In this document: in pieces, positions 25,360 through 34,478 of the stretch
Position numbering within the stretch: the stretch's first letter is position 1
Layout: every line of letters begins with the position of its first letter
Assembly: GCF_900199375.1 (NCBI RefSeq)
Contig: NZ_LT900217.1
Coordinates: forward strand, 1,302,001-1,366,000
Direction: 5' to 3'
DNA: 64,000 nt
DNA from: Gordonibacter urolithinfaciens
Lineage (GTDB): Bacteria; Actinomycetota; Coriobacteriia; Coriobacteriales; Eggerthellaceae
Translations under genes and position numbers: made by a program
The notes under the pieces: model-generated
The model's database searches: none
Seen by the model: only the letters and a program-made list of their open reading frames with translations
What the model was told of the DNA's origin: nothing

Positions 25360-26089
25360 CTGCACCTGTCTTCGTCGCAGCCCGCCCGGCCAGCGCGACG
25401 AGGGCGCGCAGGTGGGCGATGCCCTCCGCGAGCGCCGCACGGCGGGCGTTGTCGAGCCGCTCGGAGCGGGCGGCCCCATCGGCGCTGCGGCACAGCGCGG
25501 CGTCGTAGTCGTCCAGCCAGTCCAGGTGGTCGCGGGCGACGTCGGACGCCGCCTGGGCATTGCCGTTCTGCAAAAACAGGGCCAGCAGGTCGAGCGTGAG
25601 CGCCAGATGGTCGGGCGTGGCGGCGAAATGCGCGGGAACCTCTATCTGGAGCGTCGCGTACACGCTTTGCAGGTGGCGCGCCGCATCGCCCAGGTACAGG
25701 CCGCGCTGGGCGCCGAAGGCGTTGCCCGGTGCGGACGACCACGGCTTGTAGAGCGATTCCACCGGCAGCGCCGCCAGCGGCATGCCGGGCAGGAGCACCT
25801 CGTTCTGCAGCGTTGAGCGCACCTCCCACGAAGGCAGCGCGAAAGGATGCGGGAAGAGGGCGCCTCCGGCTCCGCCTGGGAACGCCGCGTCGGGAAACGG
25901 GCTCGATGCATCGTCCTCGGCCGCGCACACTGCTTTCCGGCCCGCCCCATCGAGGAGCATCGTTGCCGCATCGTGCGCCTCCGGCTGCATGGCGATTTTG
26001 GATACGTCGCCGTATTCCGCTTCGGTGAGAACGGAAAACAAAGGCGCAATGAGCGATAATACGGTGACTACGTTCGAAGTCGCGTCCAC
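25355..26089 (-). CDS. TorD-family chaperone for the psr-like enzyme
   Basis: Putative redox-enzyme maturation protein of 244 residues. Helical, with a TorD-like mid-section (LPSWEVRSTLQNEVLLPG, then SLYKPW and YLGDAARHL) and the C-terminal helices typical of the fold (LALTLDLLALFLQNGN, DHLDWLDDY). The GTG at 26089 is preceded by AGGAAAGG; the longer open frame would run through the operator at 26145-26161. It is the first gene of the psr-like run, divergent from a LuxR regulator. Similarity to TorD is by pattern only and somewhat weaker than for the 2694-3347 gene. Confidence 0.8.
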   Translation of the reverse strand: MDATSNVVTVLSLIAPLFSVLTEAEYGDVSKIAMQPEAHDAATMLLDGAGRKAVCAAEDDASSPFPDAAFPGGAGGALFPHPFALPSWEVRSTLQNEVLLPGMPLAALPVESLYKPWSSAPGNAFGAQRGLYLGDAARHLQSVYATLQIEVPAHFAATPDHLALTLDLLALFLQNGNAQAASDVARDHLDWLDDYDAALCRSADGAARSERLDNARRAALAEGIAHLRALVALAGRAATKTGAG

Positions 26090-26144
26090 GGCGGGTATCC
26101 TTTCCTCGATGCCCCCATCGTAGGCGCGAGGCGGGAAACGGTTG

Positions 26145-26161
26145 TCATCAATAATTGATGA
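26145..26161. promoter_or_regulatory. 17-bp perfect palindrome in a divergent promoter region
   Basis: TCATCAATAATTGATGA lies midway between the torD-psr run and the divergent LuxR gene. Its central TCAAT/ATTGA resembles CRP/FNR half-sites in part, but spacing is too short for that family. A candidate operator for the adjacent LuxR protein. Confidence 0.6.
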
Positions 26162-26273
26162 TTTGCCCCTTTCCCCTGCTAAACGCTTTGTTGAAAGCAA
26201 CGTGCCGAAACGGGCGAAGCGAAGGCGTTACGCGCTCGTCACCTCTACGGCACCATACGAGATAGGGGAACCG

Positions 26274-27929
26274 GTGTCCGTCGCACGCGATCGGCGCAGC
26301 ATGCGCATGGTGTGGAAGACGATGCGCCTGCGCCATGTGGGCATGGGTTTCTTCTGGGCCTGCAGCATGCTCACGTTCCGCAGCTCCATCCTGTTGTCGG
26401 GCTCCGCCAACACGCCGGAATACGAGTCGCTGGTGGTCATCGTGTCGTTCGTTGCTAACATGACCACCATGCTGGCGGTGGCCGCCTGGGTCGAGAACGA
26501 CCCCGTGCGCATCGACCGCCTGCCCATCTGGCCCCTGCCCGTGCTCGTGGTCGCCGGCCTGCTGCTGGTGTTCGCCGCCGGGCGCGCAGGAGGCGGCGCG
26601 CTGCTGCCGCTGCTGTTGGGAGGGGCCGTGGTGGCGGGTGTTGGCTACGGCCTGTTCTGGGGAAGCTGGGCCGACTGCTACGGGCGCATGCATCCGGCGC
26701 GCACGTCGTTCTACCTGCCGGTGACGTTCCTGCTCACCGCTGCGCTGTTCCTGGCCGTGTCGCTCTTGAGCGAGAACCTGGGCGTGCCCGCCATCGTGCT
26801 CATGCTGCCGCTGCCCTTGGCTTCGTACGCATGCCTGCTGCGATGCCGAGCGGAGCAGCCGGACGGTCGCGCCGCGCCCTCGGGCGGGACGCGCCGCTCG
26901 CTTGCCGCGCTGGGCTCGCTGCTGGGGTTGATAGTGGCCAGCCTGGTACTCTCGTGCCTGTTCGGCTTCGTATGGGAGCTCACCGTGTTCTCGGTGGGGT
27001 CGGTGAACGAGGCGCACCTCAGCCCTCTCGTGGCCAACCTTGCGGTGGCTGCGGCGCTCGTGGGCCTCGTGCTGTACGCGCGCACGCGCATCAACCTGGA
27101 CCTGGCTTACCGCATCATCGTGCCGGTGATCGTGGTGCTGTTCGCCGTGCTGCCGTTCTTCTGGGAGACGAACCCCGTGGCGCTCAACATCATCATGAGC
27201 GCCAGCTACGGCTTGTTCGACGTCATCATCTGGTCGCTCGTGGCGGCCTGTTCCTACGACTTCGCCGTGTCGGGCTACATCGTGGGCGGCATCGTGCGCT
27301 CGCTGTCCGTGCTGCTGCGCCTGGTGGGCATGGGCATCGGGTTCCTCATCACGCTCGTGCCGGGCAAGCCGTCGGCGCTCATCGTGGGCGTGTCCATCGG
27401 CGCGCTGTACGTGCTGGTCATGTTGGGGCTGTTCAACGCGCTGCGCCGCAAGCGCCGCCTGGCGGCAGGCGACGGCAAGAACCGGGACGATGCGTACTTG
27501 GACGGAGTGGCAGTCCCGCCGCAGGTCGGAGGGGCGCCCGCGCCCGTCGCCACTCCCGCAGATGCTGCGGCCGTCTTCGCACCTGCGGTGCCCGCCACCG
27601 CGGCCGCGCACGCGCCCGCCATGCCAGCCGCGACCGCTTCCGCAGCACCGGAACCGGCACCGTCACCTGCCGCACCCGAAGCCCCTACCCCGACGGCCGC
27701 CGACGATGCCGAGCAGGTCCTCTACACCGCCATCGCAGAAGACTACGGCCTCACCCGCCGCGAGGCCGAGGTGCTGCCCTTCCTGGCTCGCGGCCGCTCC
27801 GCCAAGGTGATCGCCGAGGCCCTCTTCGTGTCCGAGAGCACCGTGCGCACCCACATCCGCCGCATATTGGAAAAGACCGACCTTCATTCGAAGCAGCAGG
27901 TCATCGACCTGATCGAGCGGTACGGGTAG
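26274..27929 (+). CDS. Membrane-integrated LuxR-family regulator
   Basis: 551 residues: about 12 hydrophobic helices, a Pro/Ala-rich linker of about 70 residues, then a LuxR HTH (LTRREAEVLPFLARGRSAKV, then ESTVRTHIRRIL). Start choice: in-frame GTG at 26274 with AGGGGA just upstream. An earlier TTG at 26142 would place the operator palindrome inside the gene and gives an atypical N-terminus. Divergent from the torD-psr-ttr run, which it probably regulates; convergent with the next LuxR gene. The alanine/proline linker differs in composition from its neighbours. Confidence 0.88.
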   Translation: MSVARDRRSMRMVWKTMRLRHVGMGFFWACSMLTFRSSILLSGSANTPEYESLVVIVSFVANMTTMLAVAAWVENDPVRIDRLPIWPLPVLVVAGLLLVFAAGRAGGGALLPLLLGGAVVAGVGYGLFWGSWADCYGRMHPARTSFYLPVTFLLTAALFLAVSLLSENLGVPAIVLMLPLPLASYACLLRCRAEQPDGRAAPSGGTRRSLAALGSLLGLIVASLVLSCLFGFVWELTVFSVGSVNEAHLSPLVANLAVAAALVGLVLYARTRINLDLAYRIIVPVIVVLFAVLPFFWETNPVALNIIMSASYGLFDVIIWSLVAACSYDFAVSGYIVGGIVRSLSVLLRLVGMGIGFLITLVPGKPSALIVGVSIGALYVLVMLGLFNALRRKRRLAAGDGKNRDDAYLDGVAVPPQVGGAPAPVATPADAAAVFAPAVPATAAAHAPAMPAATASAAPEPAPSPAAPEAPTPTAADDAEQVLYTAIAEDYGLTRREAEVLPFLARGRSAKVIAEALFVSESTVRTHIRRILEKTDLHSKQQVIDLIERYG

Positions 27930-27977
27930 CAAGGCGCCAGCACGGGCGCGCATCGCGCCCGCTGCATGCCCGCCCCG

Positions 27978-29486
27978 TCACCCTTCGGTTCCCTCCCGCT
28001 TCCCGGCCGGCCGCAGTAGATCCATGAACTCCTGCTGAGAATGTACTCCGCATTTGGCGTAGATATTGCGCGCATGCGCATGCAAGGTGTTCAAGGAAAT
28101 GATGAGCTCATCGCGAATGTAAGGCCGACTCCTTCCGGCCAGCAGCAGCTCTGCCACCTCCGTCTCCCTGTTCGACAGGCCATAGGTCGCCCGCAGCTCC
28201 TCCGCCTGCTGCGCGAACAAGGCGCTGATGTCGTCGGCAGTGGACGTACTGTCAGCAGCCCCGCCCTCCGCCTTATCATCGCGGCCCGACCAGCGCGGAC
28301 TCATGCGGAAGAACGACCAGCGCGGATTGAAGCCCACCACCATGGCAACCAGCAGCACAGCCACGAAGAACAGCAGCGACTCGTTCATCACGTTCGCAGC
28401 GGTAACGCCGTCGATAACGGCCAGTCCGTACCATGTGCCGACGAATATCCCCACCCCTTCGGCAGCGAACAACGCGCCGAACAGCAGGTAAGCAGGAACA
28501 TTGGAACGCCGAACGAACTTCGGGGCGGCAATCCAGAAACTGAACTGCACGCCGAACATGCCGATGAAGTTCACCGTATACGCCACGATCCGCTGCACCG
28601 GGTCGTCGTAGTCGTAGTACAGCAGCGCATAGCTGAGCAGCAGGAGCGGCAGCCCCCAGCGAAACATGAGCGTGAAGTTAAGCTGGCGCGACAGCTTGAT
28701 GCACGACAGCAGGGCGATGATGGAGAGCACGGACGAGCACGAGAACGGCACGAGGTAGTGCAGGAACCGATCGCCTACCACATCAGGCGTCGAGAGCAGC
28801 CGAAAATACGCGAACTGGAACCAGAGCATCGCGAACAGCAGGCTCAACGTTGCGACTCCCGCCAGAGCGGAAGCAAGCTCGCGTCCATCTATCAGCCGAT
28901 CTACTTTGACGCCCACATCCGCCCCACCCGTGGACAAATCGGCAGCACGAAAGGCGAAGTACATGGAAAGCAGGGGGAGCAAGGCGTTCACTGCCATCGA
29001 TGCGGGCCCTTTAAGGGCAAGGAGGATGAAGTAAAGGAAAAACGACAGGATAAACGAAGCCGGCGCAGAGAATTCTATGGCAGCCTCGTTGTAGCGGCTC
29101 ATCCGGTCTCCCCAGACCAACGCCATCATAGCGAAGCCGACGCCGGCAACCATGCCGCCAACGGCAGATACCGTCTGGTACGTCGACTCGTAGAAGAAGC
29201 TCGTCCAGATAACCACGGTCCCCACCGAGGCGAAAAGGGCCGCCACTACCCCGAACGATTTCTTGCCCGCAAGCCGCGTTCGCGAGGAGGCAACCATGAG
29301 CACAAGGGACGCCACGGCAATGAGCAGGCCCGCCCAAACCCAAACACGCTCGCTGCTGCGCACCACGCGGATAACGGGAACCAGCCCGCACGAGAAGAAG
29401 GAAAAGTAGTTCCACGCCAAGAAGAAAGCGAACCCTATCGCCTGCTTCCGGTACCCCTTCATGTGCCCTGCAAGATACTGAACCAT
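27978..29486 (-). CDS. Membrane-integrated LuxR-family regulator of the selenoenzyme operon
   Basis: 502 residues with about 12 hydrophobic helices (first: AIGFAFFLAWNYFSFFSCG) and a C-terminal LuxR HTH (LSNRETEVAELLLAGRSRPY, then LNTLHAHARNIYAK). ATG at 29486 preceded by GAGGGGGG; the longer frame has an Arg-rich, non-coding-looking head. Base composition is less G/C-extreme than the other two LuxR genes. Divergent from the selenocysteine-encoding oxidoreductase operon, with a 269-base shared upstream region. Confidence 0.9.
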   Translation of the reverse strand: MVQYLAGHMKGYRKQAIGFAFFLAWNYFSFFSCGLVPVIRVVRSSERVWVWAGLLIAVASLVLMVASSRTRLAGKKSFGVVAALFASVGTVVIWTSFFYESTYQTVSAVGGMVAGVGFAMMALVWGDRMSRYNEAAIEFSAPASFILSFFLYFILLALKGPASMAVNALLPLLSMYFAFRAADLSTGGADVGVKVDRLIDGRELASALAGVATLSLLFAMLWFQFAYFRLLSTPDVVGDRFLHYLVPFSCSSVLSIIALLSCIKLSRQLNFTLMFRWGLPLLLLSYALLYYDYDDPVQRIVAYTVNFIGMFGVQFSFWIAAPKFVRRSNVPAYLLFGALFAAEGVGIFVGTWYGLAVIDGVTAANVMNESLLFFVAVLLVAMVVGFNPRWSFFRMSPRWSGRDDKAEGGAADSTSTADDISALFAQQAEELRATYGLSNRETEVAELLLAGRSRPYIRDELIISLNTLHAHARNIYAKCGVHSQQEFMDLLRPAGKREGTEG

Positions 29487-29613
29487 GCCGTTGTCCCCCC
29501 TCAAGGCAGATCTCCGAGGTTCGGCGCACGACCTCTTCCCCATCCAATAGTAGCGCAAACTGGCAAGAATGTCGGTGGCGTGGCAACTGCCCACCTGGGA
29601 CGATGCGAAAATA

Positions 29614-29667
29614 GTCACATCATGATTAGGCCTGCGAGGCCTTCTGCGCCAAGCATTACGGCAATGC
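29614..29667. promoter_or_regulatory. Candidate operator sites of the selenoenzyme operon
   Basis: Within the divergent region lie GTCACAT (29614-29620), the half-site also seen upstream of dmsA; a palindromic AGGCCTGCGAGGCCT; and an interrupted palindrome GCATTACGGCAATGC (29653-29667). Role as LuxR-binding sites is inferred from position. Confidence 0.4.
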
Positions 29668-29755
29668 GGTGATGCGCGCGGGCTCCCTGCCGTGGATGAT
29701 GACAGGGTCGGATGCAAGCGCAACCGACGCACTCAACAGAGGAGAAGGAGGGAGT

Positions 29756-32700
29756 ATGGCAAGGACCAACCTAGATCGCAGGAGCTTTCTGAAAGCTGCT
29801 GGCGGCCTCGGCGCCCTGTCGATCGCTGGCGTGGGGATCGCCGGCCAGGTGCCTAAGGCACAAGCAGAGGAAACCGCGTTTCCCGAACAGCAGAACGGTC
29901 AGCCCCTCGAGGCAACCGTCGATACCGTGACGGGCAAGCTTGAGGTCAACGAGGACGTGATCGTGCGCTACAGCGCATGCCTCGGCTGCTATAGCTCGTG
30001 CGGCAACCGTCTCAAGCTGGACCGGCAAACGGGTCGCCTCATCTCGGTGGGCGGAAACCCTTATCACCCGAGCTGCGCATACCCGTTCTTGAACTTCGAC
30101 GAGCCGCTCAGCGAGGCCTACCAGGCCATGGGGTTCGCACCCGGCAAGGGAAACCTCACCCGCGGCACCGTGTGCGGCCGGGGGCAGGCAACCCAGGACG
30201 TATACGCGCAACCCGACCGCATTACCGCGCCGCTCAAGCGCGCCGGCAAGCGCGGCGAAGGCAAATGGAAGGCAATCACCTGGGACGACCTTATCAAGGA
30301 GGTCACCGAGGGCGGCAAGCTGTTCGCCGACGCGGGCGAGGATCGCGAGGTCGAGGGCTTCAAAGCTCTCCATGATACCGTGACGCCTTTGAACCCCGAC
30401 TGCCCCGACCTGGGACCGGTGTCGAACCAGTTCGTCATGCTGGGCGGACGAGGCGACGGCCGCACCACCATCGGAACCCGTTTCACCAACTGCTTCGGCT
30501 CGCTAAACCAGTATGGCCACGGCTCCACTTGAGGCGGCTCCCAAACAGCGCGTGCGCTGGCAGAGACCGCTTCGAACAACACCCAACCCGACCTGGAGGA
30601 GGGCGAGTACGTCTTATTCATAGGAGCATTCCCCGGAGCAAACGGCAAGAGCTTCCAGGGAATCGCCAAGCGAACCCTCGATCGCCTGAAAACCGGCAAA
30701 TGCACCATCGACGTGGTGGACCCGGTGCTGGGCAACGGCTGCGTGACCCCCACCGTCGAGGGTATCACCTGGATACCCATCAAAACGGCAACGAACGCAG
30801 CATTCGCACTCGGCATCATCCAGAAGATACTCGATGACAAGACCTACAACGCCACGTTCCTATCCTACCCGAACTACCAGAGCGCGTTCGCAGGCGGTTT
30901 CGCCTCGTACACGAACGCGAGCCACCTCGTCATCGTAGACGAGGACCACCCGAACTACCGCAAGCTCATGCGCGCCGCCGACGCGGGGCTCGAGGAGCCG
31001 GCACCCGACCCGAAAGCCACCGCTCCCGTCCAACATTATGTCGTCATCGACCAGGCCACGGGGCAACCCGCCCTGCACACCCAATGCGACGCCGCAACCA
31101 TCGAGTACGAGGGCGAGGTAAACGGCGTGAAGGTGCGCAGCAGCTTCCTCTTCTTGAAAGACAACGCCTACGAGCACACGATGGATGAGTACGCCCAGAT
31201 CACAGGCACGTCAGTCGCCACCATGGAACGTATAGCGAAAGAGTTCACCGCACATGGGACCAGGGCGTCGGCGCGCCTCGGGTTCGGCGGGACAGCCACT
31301 GCCAACGGCACCCAGGGCGTGCTGGCCTATCCGGCGCTCAACGGGCTCATCGGCTCCGACCAGATGACCGGCGGATGCAACTGCTACCGCATAGGCGTGA
31401 AGACCACGGCCGACGGGGCCCGTTACAAGCTGGCCACCGTCAAGGGCAAGCCAGCCGTTTCCACCAAGAACGCCACGTACCTTTGCCGCACCCAGAAGCT
31501 GTTCTCGCAGACCGACGAGTACAAGGCGCGCGTAGCGGCGGGCGAGAAGGACCCGAAGCCCAAGCTTCCTTGGCTCAACGTTCCCTCCACCTCGGATAAC
31601 CAGGCGCTCGTCTCCATCGTGAACGAGTACCCCTACCGCGCGAAGATACTCGTCTCCTGGATGACGAACACGCTGCAGGCCACCTCGGGCGCCCTGCGCG
31701 ACAGCGTCATCGAGAAGCTCAAGGACCCCGATGTGGTGCCGCTCCACATTGCCTGCGACGCATTCATCGGCGAGCATGCGCAATTGGCAGACTATATCGT
31801 GCCCGACACCACGCCGTTCGAGAGCTTCGGCGTAGTCACGCAAGAGGGCTACTGGCGCGGCCAGGGCAACACGGTGCGGTGGCAAGCGAAACCGCCAAGC
31901 ACCGTCGAGCTTGCCGACGGCCGCTTCGCAAGCTTCGAGGCCTTCTGCGTCGACGTTGCACGTGCCTGCAACCTTCCCGGCTTCGGCGAGAACGCTATCG
32001 AGAGCGCAGACGGCACCTTCTATCCATTGAACGATGCAGCCGACTTCTTCTTGAAGGCCGTGGCCAACCTGGCCTACGCCATCGAGCCGGTGGCCGATGT
32101 GAGCGACGAGGACGTGCGGTTGCAGGCGCTCGATGAACTCCCCGCCTCATGGCAAGACGCGGTCACGGCCGAGGAGTGGCCGAAGGTCCTGAACGTGCTA
32201 TCCCGCGGCGGGCGCTTCTGGCCCATCGAGACCAGCCAAAAGGACGGCCGCAGCGCGTACGCCAAGGAGTACCTGGTGCAGTACTACAGCGAGAAGAAGG
32301 CCTTGAACAAGAACCCCTATTCAGGTGCCTATCCTGACGCGGCCCTGCGCTACGTGCCCGAGGATTTCTGCGACCGAACCCCCATCGCCGACGTGTACGA
32401 CGAAAAGGAATGGCCGTTCCGATCCACGAATTACAAACCCCGATTCCGCTCGATATCCATGCAGGCGAACAGCCCGCTCATGCGCGACCTGTGCGAGAAG
32501 AACTACCTGGAACTCAACCTGGAGGACGCGGCGGCGCTGGGCATCGGGGACGGCGACATCGTGCGTATCGCGAACCCCACGGGCGACATAATGGAAGGCG
32601 AGGCCATGGTACGCGCCGGCATTGCGCGCGGCACGTTCGGCGTGGCTTTCGGCTACGGGCATCGCGCTTATGGAACCCAGGATCGCGAGGTCGACGGCAC

Positions 32701-32854
32701 GCTGGCGAAGGGCGACCCCGCCATCGGCGCCGGCATCCATCTGCAGACGATGCTCGACCCGACGCTCGAGGAGGGGGTCATCTACCCCCACGTCGACAGC
32801 GATGCCGGCTCGCCCGGCCGCAGCGGCGGAATGTACCGGATCGAGAAGGCATAG
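29756..32854 (+). CDS. Selenocysteine-containing molybdopterin oxidoreductase (TtrA/ArrA/SrdA-like)
   Basis: One gene of 1033 codons read through an in-frame TGA at 30530-30532 (codon 259); standard translation would split it in two. Tat leader RRSFLK (Arg8-Arg9), [4Fe-4S] motif CLGCYSSC with later TVCGRG. The TGA sits in GSLNQYGHGST-(TGA)-GGSQ. This aligns with FGSVNNFNHGGVCGMTG of the TtrA-like protein in this window, so TGA takes the place of the Mo-ligand Cys. No stop interrupts the frame after it, and homology continues to the end (EEWPKVLNVLSRGGRF). A hairpin with GU in its loop follows at 30546-30559. ATG at 29756 has AAGGAGGGAG. It heads an A-B-NrfD operon. Substrate unknown. Confidence 0.9.
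30530..30559 (+). promoter_or_regulatory. Selenocysteine UGA codon and bacterial SECIS-like hairpin
   Basis: UGA at 30530-30532. From 14 to 27 bases downstream, CAGCGCGUGCGCUG folds as a 5-6 bp stem with GU at the tip. Bacterial SelB-binding hairpins lie about this far 3' of the codon and need G and U in the apical loop. The in-frame coding sequence on both sides supports recoding rather than a mutation. Confidence 0.82.
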
Positions 32855-32866
32855 GAGGGAGTGATC

Positions 32867-33493
32867 ATGAGCACCTCAACGAAGCGTTTCGGCATGCTGA
32901 TCGACCTATCCCTCTGCATCGGCTGCAACGCGTGCGCCGTCGCCTGCAAGCAGGAGAACGGCGTGCCGCTCACGAAGTTCAACACCTGGGTGGAAAGCTG
33001 GGACGTGGGAACCGGCGAGCAGGCTCGCCGCGCCAACCAACCGAAGCTGTGCAACCATTGCGCCGATGCCCCTTGCGTGAAGGTGTGCCCGACAGGCGCC
33101 AGCTACCGCACGGAGGACGGCGTGGTGCTGGTTGACGCCGAGAAGTGCATCGGCTGCAAGTACTGCATGGCCGCCTGTCCTTACCAGGCGCGATGGGTCG
33201 ATGACGACACGGGCGAGGTGGGCAAGTGCACATTCTGCCACCACCGTACCGCACACGGCCTGCTGCCTGCCTGCGTGTCCACCTGCGTAACCCGCGCACG
33301 TTACTTCGGCGACCTGGACGACCCGTCGAGCGATATAGCGAAAAAGGTCGCGGACGTCGGGGGCGAAGCGCTCTTCGCCGACCTCGGATTGAACCCGTCG
33401 GTTCTCTACGTGGGACTTTCGCAGGTTGAGGGCCTGCCCGCAACATCCGCCATCCACCGTGGCGGCAACGTCGTCAAGCCGTACGAGGGGTGA
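32867..33493 (+). CDS. Iron-sulfur subunit of the selenoenzyme complex
   Basis: 208-residue four-cluster ferredoxin subunit: CIGCNACAVAC, CNHCADAPCVKVC, CIGCKYCMAACPYQA and CTFCHHRTAHGLLPACVSTC. The ATG at 32867 is 8 bases after AGGAGG; a GTG six bases earlier is too close to it. It begins 12 bases after the catalytic gene stop. A C-terminal tail of about 30 residues beyond the usual end (GLSQVEGLPATSAIHRGG) is distinctive. It carries electrons from the NrfD-type anchor to the selenoenzyme. Confidence 0.93.
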   Translation: MSTSTKRFGMLIDLSLCIGCNACAVACKQENGVPLTKFNTWVESWDVGTGEQARRANQPKLCNHCADAPCVKVCPTGASYRTEDGVVLVDAEKCIGCKYCMAACPYQARWVDDDTGEVGKCTFCHHRTAHGLLPACVSTCVTRARYFGDLDDPSSDIAKKVADVGGEALFADLGLNPSVLYVGLSQVEGLPATSAIHRGGNVVKPYEG

Positions 33494-33498
33494 TCAGC

Positions 33499-34380
33499 AT
33501 GGTATGGGATGGAATCATCGCAACGTACCTGTTTCTGGCAGGATTGGGCGCCGGCGCGTTCGCGCTCGCCGCGCTCGCGGGCTTCGTGAGACCCGATGCC
33601 GTGAAGCTGCGCACCATCGGCTACGTCATCGCGCCCATCGCGGTGGGCGTGGGCACGGTGCTGCTCATGGTGGATGCCAAGGCGGGGCTCATGAACCCGC
33701 TGCGCTTCTTCGGGCTGCTGGGCAACTTCTCGTCCATCATGGCGTGGGGCGTGGTCATCCTCGTCGCGTTCATGGCGGTGAGCGCGATCGCGTTGGTGGT
33801 CATGCTCGTGAAGAAGGCCACGCCCAAGGCGCTGGACGTCGTGGGCCTCGTGTGCGCCGTAGCCGTGGCCGTGTACACCGGCATGCTGCTGGGCGACGCC
33901 CCCGGCTTCCCGCTGTGGAACCCCATCGTGCTGCCGCTGCTGTTCCTGGTCTCGGCGACGTCGACCGGCTTCGCGGCCGTACTCCTGGTCGCGCACCTCA
34001 TGAAGGCGGAGGGCTTGGAATCCCTCGGTTTTTTGAGGAAGGCGGGGCTCGTGCTTCCCGTTGTCGAGGCCGTGCTGATCGCCGCGCTTCTGGGCGTCGT
34101 GTCCGGCACGGGCGGCAGCGCGGCGCTTGCCGCAGCGGCCTCGGTTGCCAGCTTGGCGTTCGGCGCGTACGCCGTGCCGTTCTGGCTGGGATTGGTTCTG
34201 GTGGGGCTGGCGCTGCCCTTCTGCCTGGAGCTGCTCCAAGCGTCCAAGGCCAAGAAGGCTGCGAATGACGGCTCGGGTTCGACCGGCCTTGCCGTCACCG
34301 GCGAGGTTGGCGTGCTGGTGGGCGGCTTCCTGCTGCGCTACCTGGTTATCATGGCCGCCGTGCCGGTGGTGCTGTTCTAG
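33499..34380 (+). CDS. NrfD-type membrane anchor of the selenoenzyme complex
   Basis: 293-residue polytopic anchor with about eight helices, starting WDGIIATYLFLAGLGAGAFA and containing VDAKAGLMNPLRFFGLLG. It is a close paralogue of the anchor at 21641-22507. ATG at 33499 has GAGGGG upstream, 5 bases after the iron-sulfur subunit stop. It completes a three-subunit quinol-dependent complex. A strong hairpin follows. Confidence 0.92.
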   Translation: MVWDGIIATYLFLAGLGAGAFALAALAGFVRPDAVKLRTIGYVIAPIAVGVGTVLLMVDAKAGLMNPLRFFGLLGNFSSIMAWGVVILVAFMAVSAIALVVMLVKKATPKALDVVGLVCAVAVAVYTGMLLGDAPGFPLWNPIVLPLLFLVSATSTGFAAVLLVAHLMKAEGLESLGFLRKAGLVLPVVEAVLIAALLGVVSGTGGSAALAAAASVASLAFGAYAVPFWLGLVLVGLALPFCLELLQASKAKKAANDGSGSTGLAVTGEVGVLVGGFLLRYLVIMAAVPVVLF

Positions 34381-34413
34381 CACCCCGATCTGGCGAGCTT
34401 TTCGCTCGACACG

Positions 34414-34453
34414 TCCGCAGCCGCCGGCTTCTCCCTCCCGCGGCGGCTGCGGA
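34414..34453. terminator. Bidirectional terminator between convergent genes
   Basis: A 13-bp stem (TCCGCAGCCGCCG/CGGCGGCTGCGGA) with a 14-base loop, located 33 bases past the NrfD-type stop and before the stop of the convergent SanA-like gene. Confidence 0.7.
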
Positions 34454-34478
34454 TGCTGTCTTTGGGGCACCTGGCGCG

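Noticed and set aside
26142-26273. LuxR gene start at the TTG of 26142
   Set aside because: It would put the 17-bp operator palindrome inside the gene, gives a basic unconserved head, and lacks a ribosome site; GTG 26274 has AGGGGA.
30713-32854. A separate downstream oxidoreductase gene starting at an internal GTG, with the upstream part as a pseudogene
   Set aside because: The frame is the same on both sides of the TGA, homology is continuous, no ribosome site precedes the GTG, and the TGA falls exactly at the metal-ligand codon with a hairpin after it.
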